DNA from: an uncultured Methanobacterium sp.
GTDB taxonomy: Archaea > Methanobacteriota > Methanobacteria > Methanobacteriales > Methanobacteriaceae
Assembly: GCF_963665055.1 (NCBI RefSeq)
Contig: NZ_OY762015.1
Coordinates: 620,001-684,000, forward strand
DNA length: 64,000 nt
Direction of reading: 5' to 3'
Shown: positions 8,212 through 15,959 of the stretch, in pieces
Layout: every line of letters starts with the position of its first letter
Position numbering within the stretch: the first letter of the stretch is position 1
The notes under the pieces: generated by a model
Told to the model about the DNA's origin: nothing
The model's input: only the letters and a program-made list of their open reading frames with translations
Databases searched by the model: none
Program-made: the position numbers and the translations under genes

Positions 8212-9780
8212 TTATTCTCCCCCTTTAACTGAGAGATTTTTTTCAAGTTCAGGATATTCCTTTTCACGTAGTTTGGTGACGCAGTCATAATCCCCAGTGT
8301 AGGGTCTTTCATCACTCCGAGCTGCTTCTTCTAAGTCAATTTTAACATCAGAAATCATCTGCCGGGTCATAAAACCTTTATCTGTGTCTATTTCATCTTT
8401 ACTTATGTCCAGTCCAGATAACTGGTGGATAGGTGAATAAACTGCGTTGTAGATGTCCCGCGCGAATCGGACCCATCCTTCAAATCCTTTGTATGGTCCA
8501 TTGTGGTAGGCATGGGCATTGAGGTACTGAACCCTCATCTTTTTGGCAACTTCACCCGGGCGCACACCAGTGAAGATAACATCTGGTTTTAACTCTTTCA
8601 TAGCTTCTATCCCTTCCAGTTCGTTAGGGTCATCAATGGCCAGTGCACCTTCTTCACATCGGGCTATGCCCTTTTCCATGTCTCCTTGATGTCCGAATTT
8701 TGTGTATACTGAAACAACATCCACGCCCATTTCTTCATGGATCACATGGGCCCAGTGCCATAGTTTGGAACCTCCTGGCCACAGGCAAACTTTAACCCCT
8801 TTAAGACGCCGAGCATACCAGTCAAATTCAGGTTTCCATCTGGCTATTTCTTCATCTATAACTTTCTGGGCTTCCTTTTCCAGTCCGAAAAAATAACCTA
8901 CTTTAAGGAGTGATTCAGATAAAGGTTTGAAACCGAATCCATCAATATCCATACGAGGAGTTCCATATCTCACCCTGAGCTCGTTACAGATGTACTCTGC
9001 TGAACGGGCACATTCCAGGACATTGAGATCTGCACGGTGCATTCCTCTAAGATCATCATAGGAACCATTCCCGGTGAAAGTGGAGAGAACCTGTATTCCC
9101 ATCCTTTTGAAGTAATCCACCATCACTTCCTGGTCACCCTGAATGTTGTATTCTCCCACGTAATTTATGACGTAATCACTGGTGATCTCCGGTTCGAAGG
9201 TACCTACCTTCTGGTTTACCCAGGCAATGTTGATTAGGTGATGCCCTCCAGACTGGCTGGGTCCGGCAAATCCTGGGGAGTTACATACGAAGATGTCCAC
9301 TTCGGGCATTTCATTCATTACTTCTTTAGCCACTGCGTCCATGTCATCTCCAATGAGTGCTGAGGCACAGGTTTGGTAGATGGTCATTCGCTTGATTTTG
9401 GGGAATGCTTCAAAGGCTTCTAATATGTTCTGTTTTAATAATTTTTCAGCACCAAAAACAATGTCTTTTTCTTTCATATCCGTTGCAAAGGTGTATTTAA
9501 ACTGGAAGTTGTCATTGTCACTGAGATACCTCTTGGTTTGCCAGGTGTCGTAGGTACATCCCACTGGACCGTGGCATAGGTGGATAACATCCTTCATTGG
9601 GGTGCCGATAACGTGCTTGGCACCGCAAAATGCGCATCCTCTCTCTGAGATCGTCCCAGGGATGGTGTTGAGGTATCCAAGAGGTAGGCATGATGTTAGA
9701 TCTTCTCCTTCCCCCTTTACAACTGCGTGTTTTTTTCTTTCAGGAATACATTCGCTGCATTTAAACTGGTGGTACGGCAT
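8212..9780 (-). CDS. anfD: Fe-only nitrogenase, alpha subunit
   Basis: A 522-aa alpha subunit carrying the FeFe cofactor. P-cluster ligands are C49 (ERGCAFCGAK), C75 (GPVGCTYDTW) and C138 (YQTCASALIGDD). The cofactor is held by C257 (NVLECARSA) and a histidine in NAHAYHNGPYKGFEGW. Q176 and H180 in PSQSGGHH are features of V/Fe-type alpha subunits. From memory of Azotobacter sequences, long stretches (LSDNDNFQ, KLLKQNI, WPGGSKLWHWAHVI, KFGHQGDMEKGIARC) follow AnfD and not VnfD, so the iron-only class is favoured. The gene opens an operon with anfG and anfK. No anfH or nifI1/I2 precedes it, unlike in Methanosarcina; those functions must come from elsewhere in the genome. Confidence 0.95.
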   Translation of the reverse strand: MPYHQFKCSECIPERKKHAVVKGEGEDLTSCLPLGYLNTIPGTISERGCAFCGAKHVIGTPMKDVIHLCHGPVGCTYDTWQTKRYLSDNDNFQFKYTFATDMKEKDIVFGAEKLLKQNILEAFEAFPKIKRMTIYQTCASALIGDDMDAVAKEVMNEMPEVDIFVCNSPGFAGPSQSGGHHLINIAWVNQKVGTFEPEITSDYVINYVGEYNIQGDQEVMVDYFKRMGIQVLSTFTGNGSYDDLRGMHRADLNVLECARSAEYICNELRVRYGTPRMDIDGFGFKPLSESLLKVGYFFGLEKEAQKVIDEEIARWKPEFDWYARRLKGVKVCLWPGGSKLWHWAHVIHEEMGVDVVSVYTKFGHQGDMEKGIARCEEGALAIDDPNELEGIEAMKELKPDVIFTGVRPGEVAKKMRVQYLNAHAYHNGPYKGFEGWVRFARDIYNAVYSPIHQLSGLDISKDEIDTDKGFMTRQMISDVKIDLEEAARSDERPYTGDYDCVTKLREKEYPELEKNLSVKGGE

Positions 9781-10234
9781 ACTTTTTCATCTCTTCATAA
9801 ACTAAATTTAATGATTTTTTTTCATTGTTCATTTTTTTTCATTCCATATGCATGTCCATACCTTTCGATTTAAAACCTGCTAAAAAAGGGTTTTTTAAAC
9901 AAATTTCTTGTTTGAATTTGTTAAACCAATTTTAAACCTGATTTTTTAGGTTTTAAATATATTTTTACCGGAATAAGGAAGCATACTTCCGGTAATCTGT
10001 TGAACATCAACCTATATAAAGTTATTCATAATGGTATTCTGTTAAGAAAAAATTGTTATTTTATGGTTTATAATCTAAAATAATTGATCATTGTTATGTC
10101 AAATTAAAGATAAGCACTGTAAAATAAAAATTATTTAATATTTTATTTAAATACAAAACAAATTAACATTGGTAACTTTTTTTCGAGTTGATATATTTTG
10201 TATATTGATTTGTATTTAAAAAAAATATTTTTGT
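9781..10234 (-). promoter_or_regulatory. anf promoter and about 200-base leader
   Basis: This is a 454-bp gene-free region between the 50-aa gene and anfD. Reading on the minus strand, an operator palindrome (9977-9990) is followed within about 12 bases by a TATA-like AAATATATTTAAA (9953-9965). Transcription would start near 9930-9940, leaving an unusually long leader of about 150 nt before anfD. The leader is A/T-rich. It holds a six-codon mini-ORF (M-D-M-H-M-E, stop) about 60 bases before anfD and no obvious stable hairpin. The AnfD start is set by GAAGAGATGAAAAAGT just before ATG 9780. Confidence 0.6.
9977..9990. promoter_or_regulatory. NrpR-type nitrogen operator GGAA-N6-TTCC
   Basis: The sequence GGAAGCATACTTCC is an exact GGAA-N6-TTCC palindrome, the operator form bound by the archaeal nitrogen repressor NrpR upstream of nif and glnA in Methanococcus. 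It is flanked by ACCGGAA on the left (9967-9973), which together with TTCCGGT (9987-9993) forms a wider imperfect palindrome, perhaps a second half-site pair. It lies just upstream of the anf TATA box. Binding by NrpR, with release by 2-oxoglutarate, is inferred from the motif; nrpR itself is not in the window. Confidence 0.75.
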
Positions 10235-10387
10235 TTAACCAAAACGTTTTTTCAAAGCTTTTATCACTGCAACCATATCGTCTTTGGACATACAGTTCAA
10301 AGCATCGTCCATATCATCCCATAACATTCCTTTGAAGTTGTCAACGAAAACCTCAACTTCACTTTCAGTCATGCATGTTTCAGCCAT
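10235..10387 (-). CDS. 50-aa acidic/basic small protein upstream of anfDGK
   Basis: A 50-codon gene starts at ATG 10387 behind a GGGGGT ribosome-binding site eight bases upstream and a TATA-like AATATAAAG about 30 bases further (near 10413-10421). It ends at TAA 10235 followed by a T-run on its own strand. The product starts MAETCMTESEVEVFVDNFKG, has a strongly acidic middle (LWDDMDDALNC) and a basic tail (IKALKKRFG), and contains two cysteines (C5, C32). It looks like a helical small protein with no membrane segment. It points the same way as anfD but is separated by the anf promoter, so it is a separate unit. No family is recognised; a nitrogenase link is suggested only by position. Confidence 0.65.
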   Translation of the reverse strand: MAETCMTESEVEVFVDNFKGMLWDDMDDALNCMSKDDMVAVIKALKKRFG

Positions 10388-10780
10388 TATAAATACCCCC
10401 TTATTTTCATTGCTTTATATTCTTTCTATTGGGGATGTGATTTATTTTTTTGGGAGTACAACTTCAGTATGTTATCAGTACCATGAGTGTTTACAAACCT
10501 AAACCTTCACTAAAAATTAAGTAAGATACCCTAAAAACCACATACCTCACCAGCGCCCCTTATTTCAACCATTCAATTATCAGTTACACTACCTAAATCT
10601 CAATGAGATGGTATACAGAGACAACCATTGAACATAATAAAACAGAAATACATTAACTAATTGGAAGTTATAATTAAGGAATATATAGGGATCTGATATG
10701 ATTAATTGGCAGATTTAAAGATATTCAATGGATTACATAATACCTAAAAAACCCACTGATAAATGATAAGAGGGATAATT
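10388..10780. other. Spacer with two divergent promoters
   Basis: 393 bp without a gene. The left edge carries the TATA and ribosome-binding site of the 50-aa minus-strand gene. The right part is AT-rich and should hold the promoter of the small plus-strand gene at 10781 (TATA-like GGAATATATAGGG near 10678-10690). No operator palindrome, repeat or RNA gene was recognised. Confidence 0.5.
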
Positions 10781-10957
10781 ATGGTAAAACTAAAAGGATT
10801 TGACGATATAGAACTTGAAAAAGAAAAAATTATGAATATTGGAAGCATAGCCAGAATTAACCAAGTTATAGACATACTGGGGGAGCTAGAACCTACTGAT
10901 GAAATAACAGAGTGCATTGAAATATTGGAAGAAGTAAAAAAGATAGAAGGGTGGTAA
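10781..10957 (+). CDS. 58-aa acidic small protein (hypothetical)
   Basis: A short ORF starting at ATG 10781, preceded by AGAGGG at 10769-10774; an in-frame ATG at 10763 lies upstream of that site and is less likely. The product (MVKLKGFDDIELEKEKIMN to EEVKKIEGW) is acidic and predicted to be mostly alpha-helical, with leucine/isoleucine spacing that could allow dimer or coiled-coil contacts (VIDILGELE, CIEILEEVK). It has no membrane segment. No family is recognised. It lies between the anf region and tRNA-Glu with no obvious operon partner. Confidence 0.55.
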   Translation: MVKLKGFDDIELEKEKIMNIGSIARINQVIDILGELEPTDEITECIEILEEVKKIEGW

Positions 10958-11032
10958 GAGATTAACCTCTTAACCTGTAATAATGCACGCCAATTTTAAA
11001 TAAGTAGTGTGTTGTATCATAAAAAAGTTTAG

Positions 11033-11105
11033 TGCTCCGTAGGGGATTCGAACCCCTGTAATCGGATCGAGAGTCCGATAGGATTGCCGACTACCTCAAC
11101 GGAGC
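11033..11105 (-). tRNA. tRNA-Glu (anticodon CTC)
   Basis: On the minus strand the acceptor stem GCTCCGT pairs with ACGGAGC. The anticodon arm is TCGGA-CTCTCGA-TCCGA with anticodon CTC in the loop, which reads GAG (Glu). The T arm AGGGG-TTCGAAT-CCCCT is perfect. The discriminator base is A (from T 11033) and no CCA is encoded, as is common in archaea. No intron is seen. It decodes GAG only, so a TTC isoacceptor should exist elsewhere. Confidence 0.93.
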
Positions 11106-11303
11106 TTTACAAATCTATTGTCATAATTGGCTTTAATATCTATACAAACTTTTGGAGGGATAATTAAAAAACCTTTCGAAGGGCATAATTAAAAATAATA
11201 ATCCTGTTTCTTGAAACTAATGTTATGCTCTCATTTTCACGAATTCAGGGTGTTATTGGCCATAAATTTAAATAATAAATTATAGATTATAACTGGCAAA
11301 CTA

Positions 11304-12014
11304 TTACCTTTTCTCTTCCAATCTTCTTATAGCCTCATCAAAGAGTATCATTGACTTTTCCAGAATCAAATTAATAGAATAATTACATTTGTAACGTATA
11401 TTAATGATATTTTTTGCTTTACCGTTGGATTCAATGAGTACCAGGGGGTAACTCCTGCAGACTTGTGGCCTCGAGTCGTAGATCTCACATTTATGGGTCT
11501 CTTTATCCATGAATTTACACGGTCTGATATCTTTGAGTTCGAAGTGTTCGGGGTAGAGTTTATTGTGGATGATTCCATTCTCCAGTTCAGGGTTGAATGT
11601 TAACAGTAGGTTGAGTTCATCTTTGTGAATGAAAATGGATTCAGATTCCCTGCAGCATCTTCCACAAATCAGACACCATTCTTGATGTTCCTTGGCCAGC
11701 TCATAGTTTGATGGGCCACCCATTGCATCTAAGCTGATGATGTCTGCCAACTGGATTATTTCCTTGAGGTCCCCTTTACTGACCCCTAATTTCTTGTACT
11801 TTTTGACTGATCTTTTCTTTTTCAATCGATTGAAGACCGCTTTCTCCAGGAGTTCAACCTCTTCAGTGGTATTCATTCCACCTTCATCCGACTCCAGAGA
11901 CTTCTCTCTGAGGGTTTCAAACAGTTCTTTATCAATAAGGAGATCTCTTAACATTGGCAGGCGCTCACTTTGTTTGTTAAATTGTATATCAAGATATAAA
12001 CTCTGATTACTCAA
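11304..12014 (-). CDS. YkgJ-type cysteine-cluster protein (putative Zn/Fe-chelating)
   Basis: A 236-aa soluble protein whose C-terminal half (about residues 130-215) has the YkgJ cysteine cluster: CLICGRCCRES, then IRPCKFMD, THKCEIYDSRPQVCRSYP. These proteins are thought to chelate zinc or iron or to carry an Fe-S cluster; some eukaryotic and bacterial relatives are linked to flagellin lysine methylation, but the function is generally unknown. The N-terminal 125 residues are charged and helical (SLESDEGG, VFNRLKKKRSVKKYKK) and match no family I recognise. It is divergently oriented to the TetR gene, with about 240 bp of AT-rich DNA between. Confidence 0.85.
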   Translation of the reverse strand: MSNQSLYLDIQFNKQSERLPMLRDLLIDKELFETLREKSLESDEGGMNTTEEVELLEKAVFNRLKKKRSVKKYKKLGVSKGDLKEIIQLADIISLDAMGGPSNYELAKEHQEWCLICGRCCRESESIFIHKDELNLLLTFNPELENGIIHNKLYPEHFELKDIRPCKFMDKETHKCEIYDSRPQVCRSYPLVLIESNGKAKNIINIRYKCNYSINLILEKSMILFDEAIRRLEEKR

Positions 12015-12235
12015 TTCATCAAAACTATTTCAGTGGATTATTTGGTTTGATGATTTAAATAATTAATTCTAATATGAAAATTTATTTTAAGTGTTAAATC
12101 ACTTAAGACAGTTAAATCAGGATAATTCAGCCATAATTTCTTTATTAAAATATTTTTAAAGTATTTTTTTTGAATAATTCATACGATCATCAACTTTAAA
12201 TATCATCACGTATAAATAAAAAAATAAGTTATATG

Positions 12236-12259
12236 TAGACTGGTCATTATAATAATGAC
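12236..12259. promoter_or_regulatory. Putative autoregulatory operator of the TetR gene
   Basis: Two overlapping palindromic elements cover the expected transcription start of the TetR gene. TAGACTGGTCAT (12236-12247) is an imperfect match to the palindrome at 13028. GTCATTATAATAATGAC (12243-12259) is a perfect 8-1-8 inverted repeat that runs through the ATG at 12255. A TATA-like TATAAATA lies at about 12210-12218, so a repressor here would block initiation and leave a very short 5' leader. Use by the adjacent TetR protein is inferred. Confidence 0.55.
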
Positions 12260-12875
12260 TGATAATTTAATCGGTTTTGTTATCATGGATGAAGAAATAA
12301 GTACAAGGGATAGAATTATTAACGCTGCTACACGTCTTTTCCAGCTACAGGGTTATCATGCTACTGGTTTAAATCAGATTTTAAGGGAAAGCAATGCTCC
12401 TAAAGGTTCTTTGTATTATTATTTTCCCAAGGGGAAAGAAGAACTTGCTTTAGAATGCATAAATCTGACCAATGTCTTTGTTGAAAAAACTATTAGGGAT
12501 GGGCTGGCAGAAATTGATGATCCTGCTGAATCCATCAAAAAATCCATTGAAAAGATTATAGACAATTCAAATTCTGAAAAAGACGAGAAACATTCCATTA
12601 AAAGTACTAAAAAAGTTTCTGTTAATTTAATTGCATTGGAAACCTACGCGACCAATGAAACATTAAGAAAAGCATGTGAATCTGCTTACAATGCATGGCA
12701 AAATGTTTACACTGAGAAGTTGGTGGAGGGTGGTTTCAATCAGGAAGAGGCAGAGACCTTGGGAATGGTTATTCAATCCATGGTTGAAGGGGCCATAATC
12801 ATGTCTTTAACCACAAATAGTGACGCACCTATTCAGAGGATTGCCGAACAGATTCCCATTGTACTAAAACATTAA
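12255..12875 (+). CDS. TetR/AcrR-family repressor, LmrA/YxaF-like
   Basis: A 206-aa regulator. The N-terminal helix-turn-helix spans residues about 17-62 (TRDRIINAATRLFQLQGY, GLNQILRESNAPKGSLYYYFP). The motif SNAPKGSLYYYFPKGKEELA is typical of the LmrA/YxaF/QdoR subgroup, and the C-terminal domain has the LmrA-like end with MVIQSMVEGAIIMSLTTN. Such repressors release DNA when a drug or flavonoid binds. A drug-efflux gene follows 358 bp downstream, and operator-like palindromes lie before both genes. The start could also be ATG 12285; 12255 fits a short leader behind the TATA at about 12210. A bacterial origin is likely for the regulator-pump pair. Confidence 0.88.
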   Translation: MTDNLIGFVIMDEEISTRDRIINAATRLFQLQGYHATGLNQILRESNAPKGSLYYYFPKGKEELALECINLTNVFVEKTIRDGLAEIDDPAESIKKSIEKIIDNSNSEKDEKHSIKSTKKVSVNLIALETYATNETLRKACESAYNAWQNVYTEKLVEGGFNQEEAETLGMVIQSMVEGAIIMSLTTNSDAPIQRIAEQIPIVLKH

Positions 12876-13232
12876 AAAAATCCTTTGTAATGACTTATTA
12901 GAAAGTTTTTCTACGAGATCATAGGTAACTCTTCTATTAAACCATTTTTATTAAACCATTTTAAAAATTCTTCATACCTAATCCTTAAAACTCTCCTTTA
13001 AATCAAAATTTTTAAAACATTATTATATAGACCGGTCTAATATTATACTCAATTTATTCAAAAAATTTCTTAATATTGGGTTTTTTCCCGTTAGGCTCAT
13101 TCATACGCTAAATTAGGCTCTTAATATGAGAAATTTTATACTAAACCAGTTTGTGCAATAGAATTTTATCTAAATTCATCATATTACGTTGTTTGCTGTA
13201 AAAGATCTATTTAATTCTTCAGGAGTACTCAG
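12876..13232 (+). other. Spacer between TetR and MFS genes
   Basis: 357 bp, gene-free. It carries an imperfect repeat of ATTAAACCATTTT near 12938-12965, a TATA-like TATTATATAG at 13021-13030 that overlaps the palindrome at 13028, and about 190 bp of AT-rich leader. It ends with CAGGAGTACTCAG, the ribosome-binding site of the MFS gene. No other gene is seen. Confidence 0.5.
13028..13039. promoter_or_regulatory. Perfect TetR-type operator TAGACCGGTCTA
   Basis: TAGACCGGTCTA is a perfect 12-bp palindrome with an AT-rich surround (TATA before, ATAT after). As I remember it, the Bacillus subtilis LmrA/YxaF operator has the core AGACCRGTC, which this site matches. It overlaps the TATA-like element expected to drive the MFS gene, so occupancy should repress the pump. 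Confidence 0.65.
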
Positions 13233-14675
13233 ATGTCATCAATTCAAAATGAAAACTACACTATTAATAAAATTAAACCCAGTAAAAGTACCACAAACCG
13301 AATCTTAATTCTGCTGTTGGTTGGTGGGTTCATGTCAATGCTAAATGAAACTGCATTAAACATCGCCTTTCCACATATAATGGCACAATTTAATATTTCA
13401 GCGGGAACTGTCCAGTGGTTAACCACAGTCTATGTTTATGTTTCAGGTATTGTATTTTTAATCAGTGCATTTCTCATAGAGCGCTTTTCAACCAGAAAAT
13501 TATTCACAGCTTCAATGGGATTTTTAATTGCAGGAACAATCGTGGCCTGTTTTTCAACAAGCTTTCCAATTCTGTTTGCTGGACGGGTTGTACAGGCAAT
13601 TGGAACCGGTATACTGGTACCCCTTATATTTAACACCGTGCTTATTTTGATCCCCCCTGAAAAAAGAGGTGCAACCATGGGAATGGTGACACTGGTGGTA
13701 ATGTTTGCCCCGACAATAGCACCGGTTATTATGGGGTTTCTTATGGGATATATGGATTGGCACTGGTTTTTTGTAATGGTACTGGTCTTTTTCGTTGCCA
13801 TAGCTATTGCAGGAATAACATTCTTAAAGAATGTAACAGAAGTAGGTAGTCCTAGACTAGATCTTTTATCGGTCATACTTGCTGCAATTGGATTTGGAGG
13901 AGTGGTAATTAGTTTAAGTGGTATGGGAGAAAATGGATTAAGTCCAAACGTGATCATCCCTTTAATTGTGGGTATGGTTAGCTTAATACTATTTGCAATA
14001 CGCCAGTTAACCATGGAAAATCCTATGCTGGACCTTCACACGTTTAAATATCCTTCATTCACCATAGGAATTGTAATTACAATGGTCAATGTTATGGTAA
14101 TATTCGCAATGGTGGTTATAATGCCTATTTACTTGCAGAGTGCCCTTGGAGTCACATCCTTTATTGCCAGTATTATTCTGCTACCTGGAAGTATTTTGAA
14201 TAGTATTTTATCACTTGTTTCGGGTCGTATCTATGATGGGCATGGTCCTAAGATTGTGATCAGCTCTGGCCTTGCTATCATGTGTATTTCCATGGTGATG
14301 CTTTCATTTCTTTCAGTATCAACATTCCTCATGGTAATTGTACTAATACTGGTTTGTTTTTTCATTGGAACCAGCCTAGTAATGGCACCCAACCAGACAC
14401 ACACCCTGGGAACACTGCCTCCTAAGTACTATGCTTCTGGTTCAGCTATAATCACTTCTCTACAGCAGATGGGTGGTGCAATTGGTTCGGCACTATTTGT
14501 AAGCTTCATGTCCTTCGGCCAGAACAGTTACCTTCAGAATCTGAACAATCCAACTGCCGCACAACAGGTCCATGCACTGGTATCTGGAGTGGATTTTGCA
14601 TATATAATAGCTGCAGTAGTGCTAGGAGTGGTTTTTGGTCTATCACTATTCTTAAAACGTGAAACCCCTGCGTAA
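13233..14675 (+). CDS. MFS multidrug efflux transporter (DHA2, LmrB/EmrB type, 14 TM)
   Basis: A 480-aa membrane protein with about 14 hydrophobic segments, matching the DHA2 drug:H+ antiporter family. Motif A-like ERFSTRKLF lies in the 2-3 loop, motif C-like GPXXGP is represented by MFAPTIAPVIMGFLMG in TM5, and GRVVQAIGTGILVPL is the TM4 motif B. It would export hydrophobic drugs in exchange for protons; the substrate is unknown. Ribosome-binding site GGAGT lies nine bases before ATG 13233. The lmrA-lmrB style pairing with the upstream TetR gene and the shared palindrome support drug-induced expression. A T-rich tract after the stop (14699-14730) may end the transcript. Confidence 0.92.
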   Translation: MSSIQNENYTINKIKPSKSTTNRILILLLVGGFMSMLNETALNIAFPHIMAQFNISAGTVQWLTTVYVYVSGIVFLISAFLIERFSTRKLFTASMGFLIAGTIVACFSTSFPILFAGRVVQAIGTGILVPLIFNTVLILIPPEKRGATMGMVTLVVMFAPTIAPVIMGFLMGYMDWHWFFVMVLVFFVAIAIAGITFLKNVTEVGSPRLDLLSVILAAIGFGGVVISLSGMGENGLSPNVIIPLIVGMVSLILFAIRQLTMENPMLDLHTFKYPSFTIGIVITMVNVMVIFAMVVIMPIYLQSALGVTSFIASIILLPGSILNSILSLVSGRIYDGHGPKIVISSGLAIMCISMVMLSFLSVSTFLMVIVLILVCFFIGTSLVMAPNQTHTLGTLPPKYYASGSAIITSLQQMGGAIGSALFVSFMSFGQNSYLQNLNNPTAAQQVHALVSGVDFAYIIAAVVLGVVFGLSLFLKRETPA

Positions 14676-15006
14676 AATAGATTTAAGTAAAAAAGATGGA
14701 TTTTTCTTCTGTCTTTTTTTATTCATTTTTTTGACAATTGCACAGATATTTATGCCAGAACAATTTAATTAGAACATTCTAACTAGAACAATTTAACTAG
14801 AACTTTAACTAAAAACATTCTAACTTAAACACCCTAAACCCTAAAAATATTAAAAACAGAAATCTCAAGATTAAACACTATTTAACATATTTTCCGTTTA
14901 ACCTTTCCTGTTAACAAATTTTAAAAAATTAGGGATATTAGGTCTTTAATAACTGATATTAGGTTTAAATAAATTTGTAGTCTTTTATTCGGGCTTTGGT
15001 GATGAA
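14676..15006. other. AT-rich spacer with degenerate repeats
   Basis: 331 bp without a gene. A terminator-like T-rich tract occupies 14699-14733. Then come four or five degenerate copies of AACTAGAACAATTT / AACTAAAAACATTC spaced about 15-20 bp (14755-14830). Near the right end ATTAGGTTTAAATAAATT could be the TATA region of the gene at 15007. Confidence 0.5.
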
Positions 15007-15744
15007 ATGGGTTATTTAATCTGTGGTAAATGCAAAAGTTACTATAAACTCCCATCCGGTGATTCTGCAAAAGATTTTGTTGATTCCTGTGATTGTGGTG
15101 GTAAACTAAGGTACGTTGAAAATTTGGATATTGTTGATCCCAGTTGGAAACAGGTTTCAATCCCGAAAAAGAGTCCTAAAAGTGAGATTATAAGAAATAA
15201 GATGCAATCCGTTTTTTCGCTACGAAATTTCAATTTAAAAAACCGTTTGATTCAATTCTGGTATAATTTAAAGACTCCTTTTGTTCAATTTTGGAATAAC
15301 TACCGATACCGCATTCGCAATAACCAGAATTGGAATAATAATTATAACACTAATTATAGCAACGCTCATTATGGTAATACACAGTATGGTAGAGAAAATG
15401 GCCTCATAGGCCTTATAAATTCCATAAAAAATGAGCTTAATTTTCGTAACATTCGATGGACTTTAGTAATACCTGTAGCACTGGCAATAACTATGCTATT
15501 AACCTTTACGCAGGGTATTTTCACTCTGTTAGTTTTTATACTGTTAGTGGCGATGGGGTATTTCTTCAGAGACCAAATTATTGGAACTAAAAATGCGGTG
15601 GTTACTGGTACTATTGCATTCTTTTTAGGAAGTCTCCTTACTGGCGCATTTCTTTATTTAATACCCATGACTATATTAGGGGCCATTAATGGAGCTGTTT
15701 GTGGATGGATCGGAGGATATTTAAAAACAAAAATATCATCCTAA
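15007..15744 (+). CDS. Membrane protein with N-terminal zinc ribbon (hypothetical)
   Basis: A 245-aa protein preceded by GGTGATGAA (the ribosome-binding site overlaps the start region). Residues 6-30 form a minimal zinc ribbon, C6-x2-C9 and C28-x-C30. Residues about 95-132 are a low-complexity Asn/Tyr-rich linker (NNYNTNYSNAHYGNTQYG). Residues about 150-245 hold three or four membrane segments, the last being Gly-rich (GAINGAVCGWIGGYLK), like small methanobacterial membrane proteins of the DUF5518 kind. Function is unknown. It stands alone, convergent with pdxS across the 12-bp tandem repeat. Confidence 0.75.
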   Translation: MGYLICGKCKSYYKLPSGDSAKDFVDSCDCGGKLRYVENLDIVDPSWKQVSIPKKSPKSEIIRNKMQSVFSLRNFNLKNRLIQFWYNLKTPFVQFWNNYRYRIRNNQNWNNNYNTNYSNAHYGNTQYGRENGLIGLINSIKNELNFRNIRWTLVIPVALAITMLLTFTQGIFTLLVFILLVAMGYFFRDQIIGTKNAVVTGTIAFFLGSLLTGAFLYLIPMTILGAINGAVCGWIGGYLKTKISS

Positions 15745-15787
15745 AATTTTGCCCTTTAAAATTTTATCCTCATGTAAAGAAAAAAAA

Positions 15788-15877
15788 TTAGATATTAAGT
15801 TAGATATTAAGTTAGATATTAAGTTAGATATTAAGTTAGATATTAAGTTAGATATTAAGTTAGATATTAAGTTAGAT
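15788..15877. repeat. 12-bp tandem repeat, about 7.5 copies
   Basis: The unit TTAGATATTAAG is repeated seven times without a mismatch (15788-15871), followed by TTAGAT. It lies in the spacer between two convergent genes. It has no spacer sequences, so it is not a CRISPR; it looks like a slippage-prone minisatellite. Confidence 0.95.
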
Positions 15878-15959
15878 TTATTTTTGAAATAGTTTTGTTA
15901 TTTTACAATAAACATTGTTTAAAGAATTAGTGGGGTTTAAAAGAAAGTATATGGGGTGT

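Noticed and set aside
6443..9780. Mo- or V-nitrogenase instead of Fe-only
   Set aside because: A delta subunit (AnfG) excludes the Mo type. Long AnfD-specific stretches and lack of VnfD-type ones favour Fe-only, though phylogeny is needed for full certainty.
15788..15877. CRISPR-like array
   Set aside because: The units are directly adjacent with no unique spacers, and there are no cas genes in the window.
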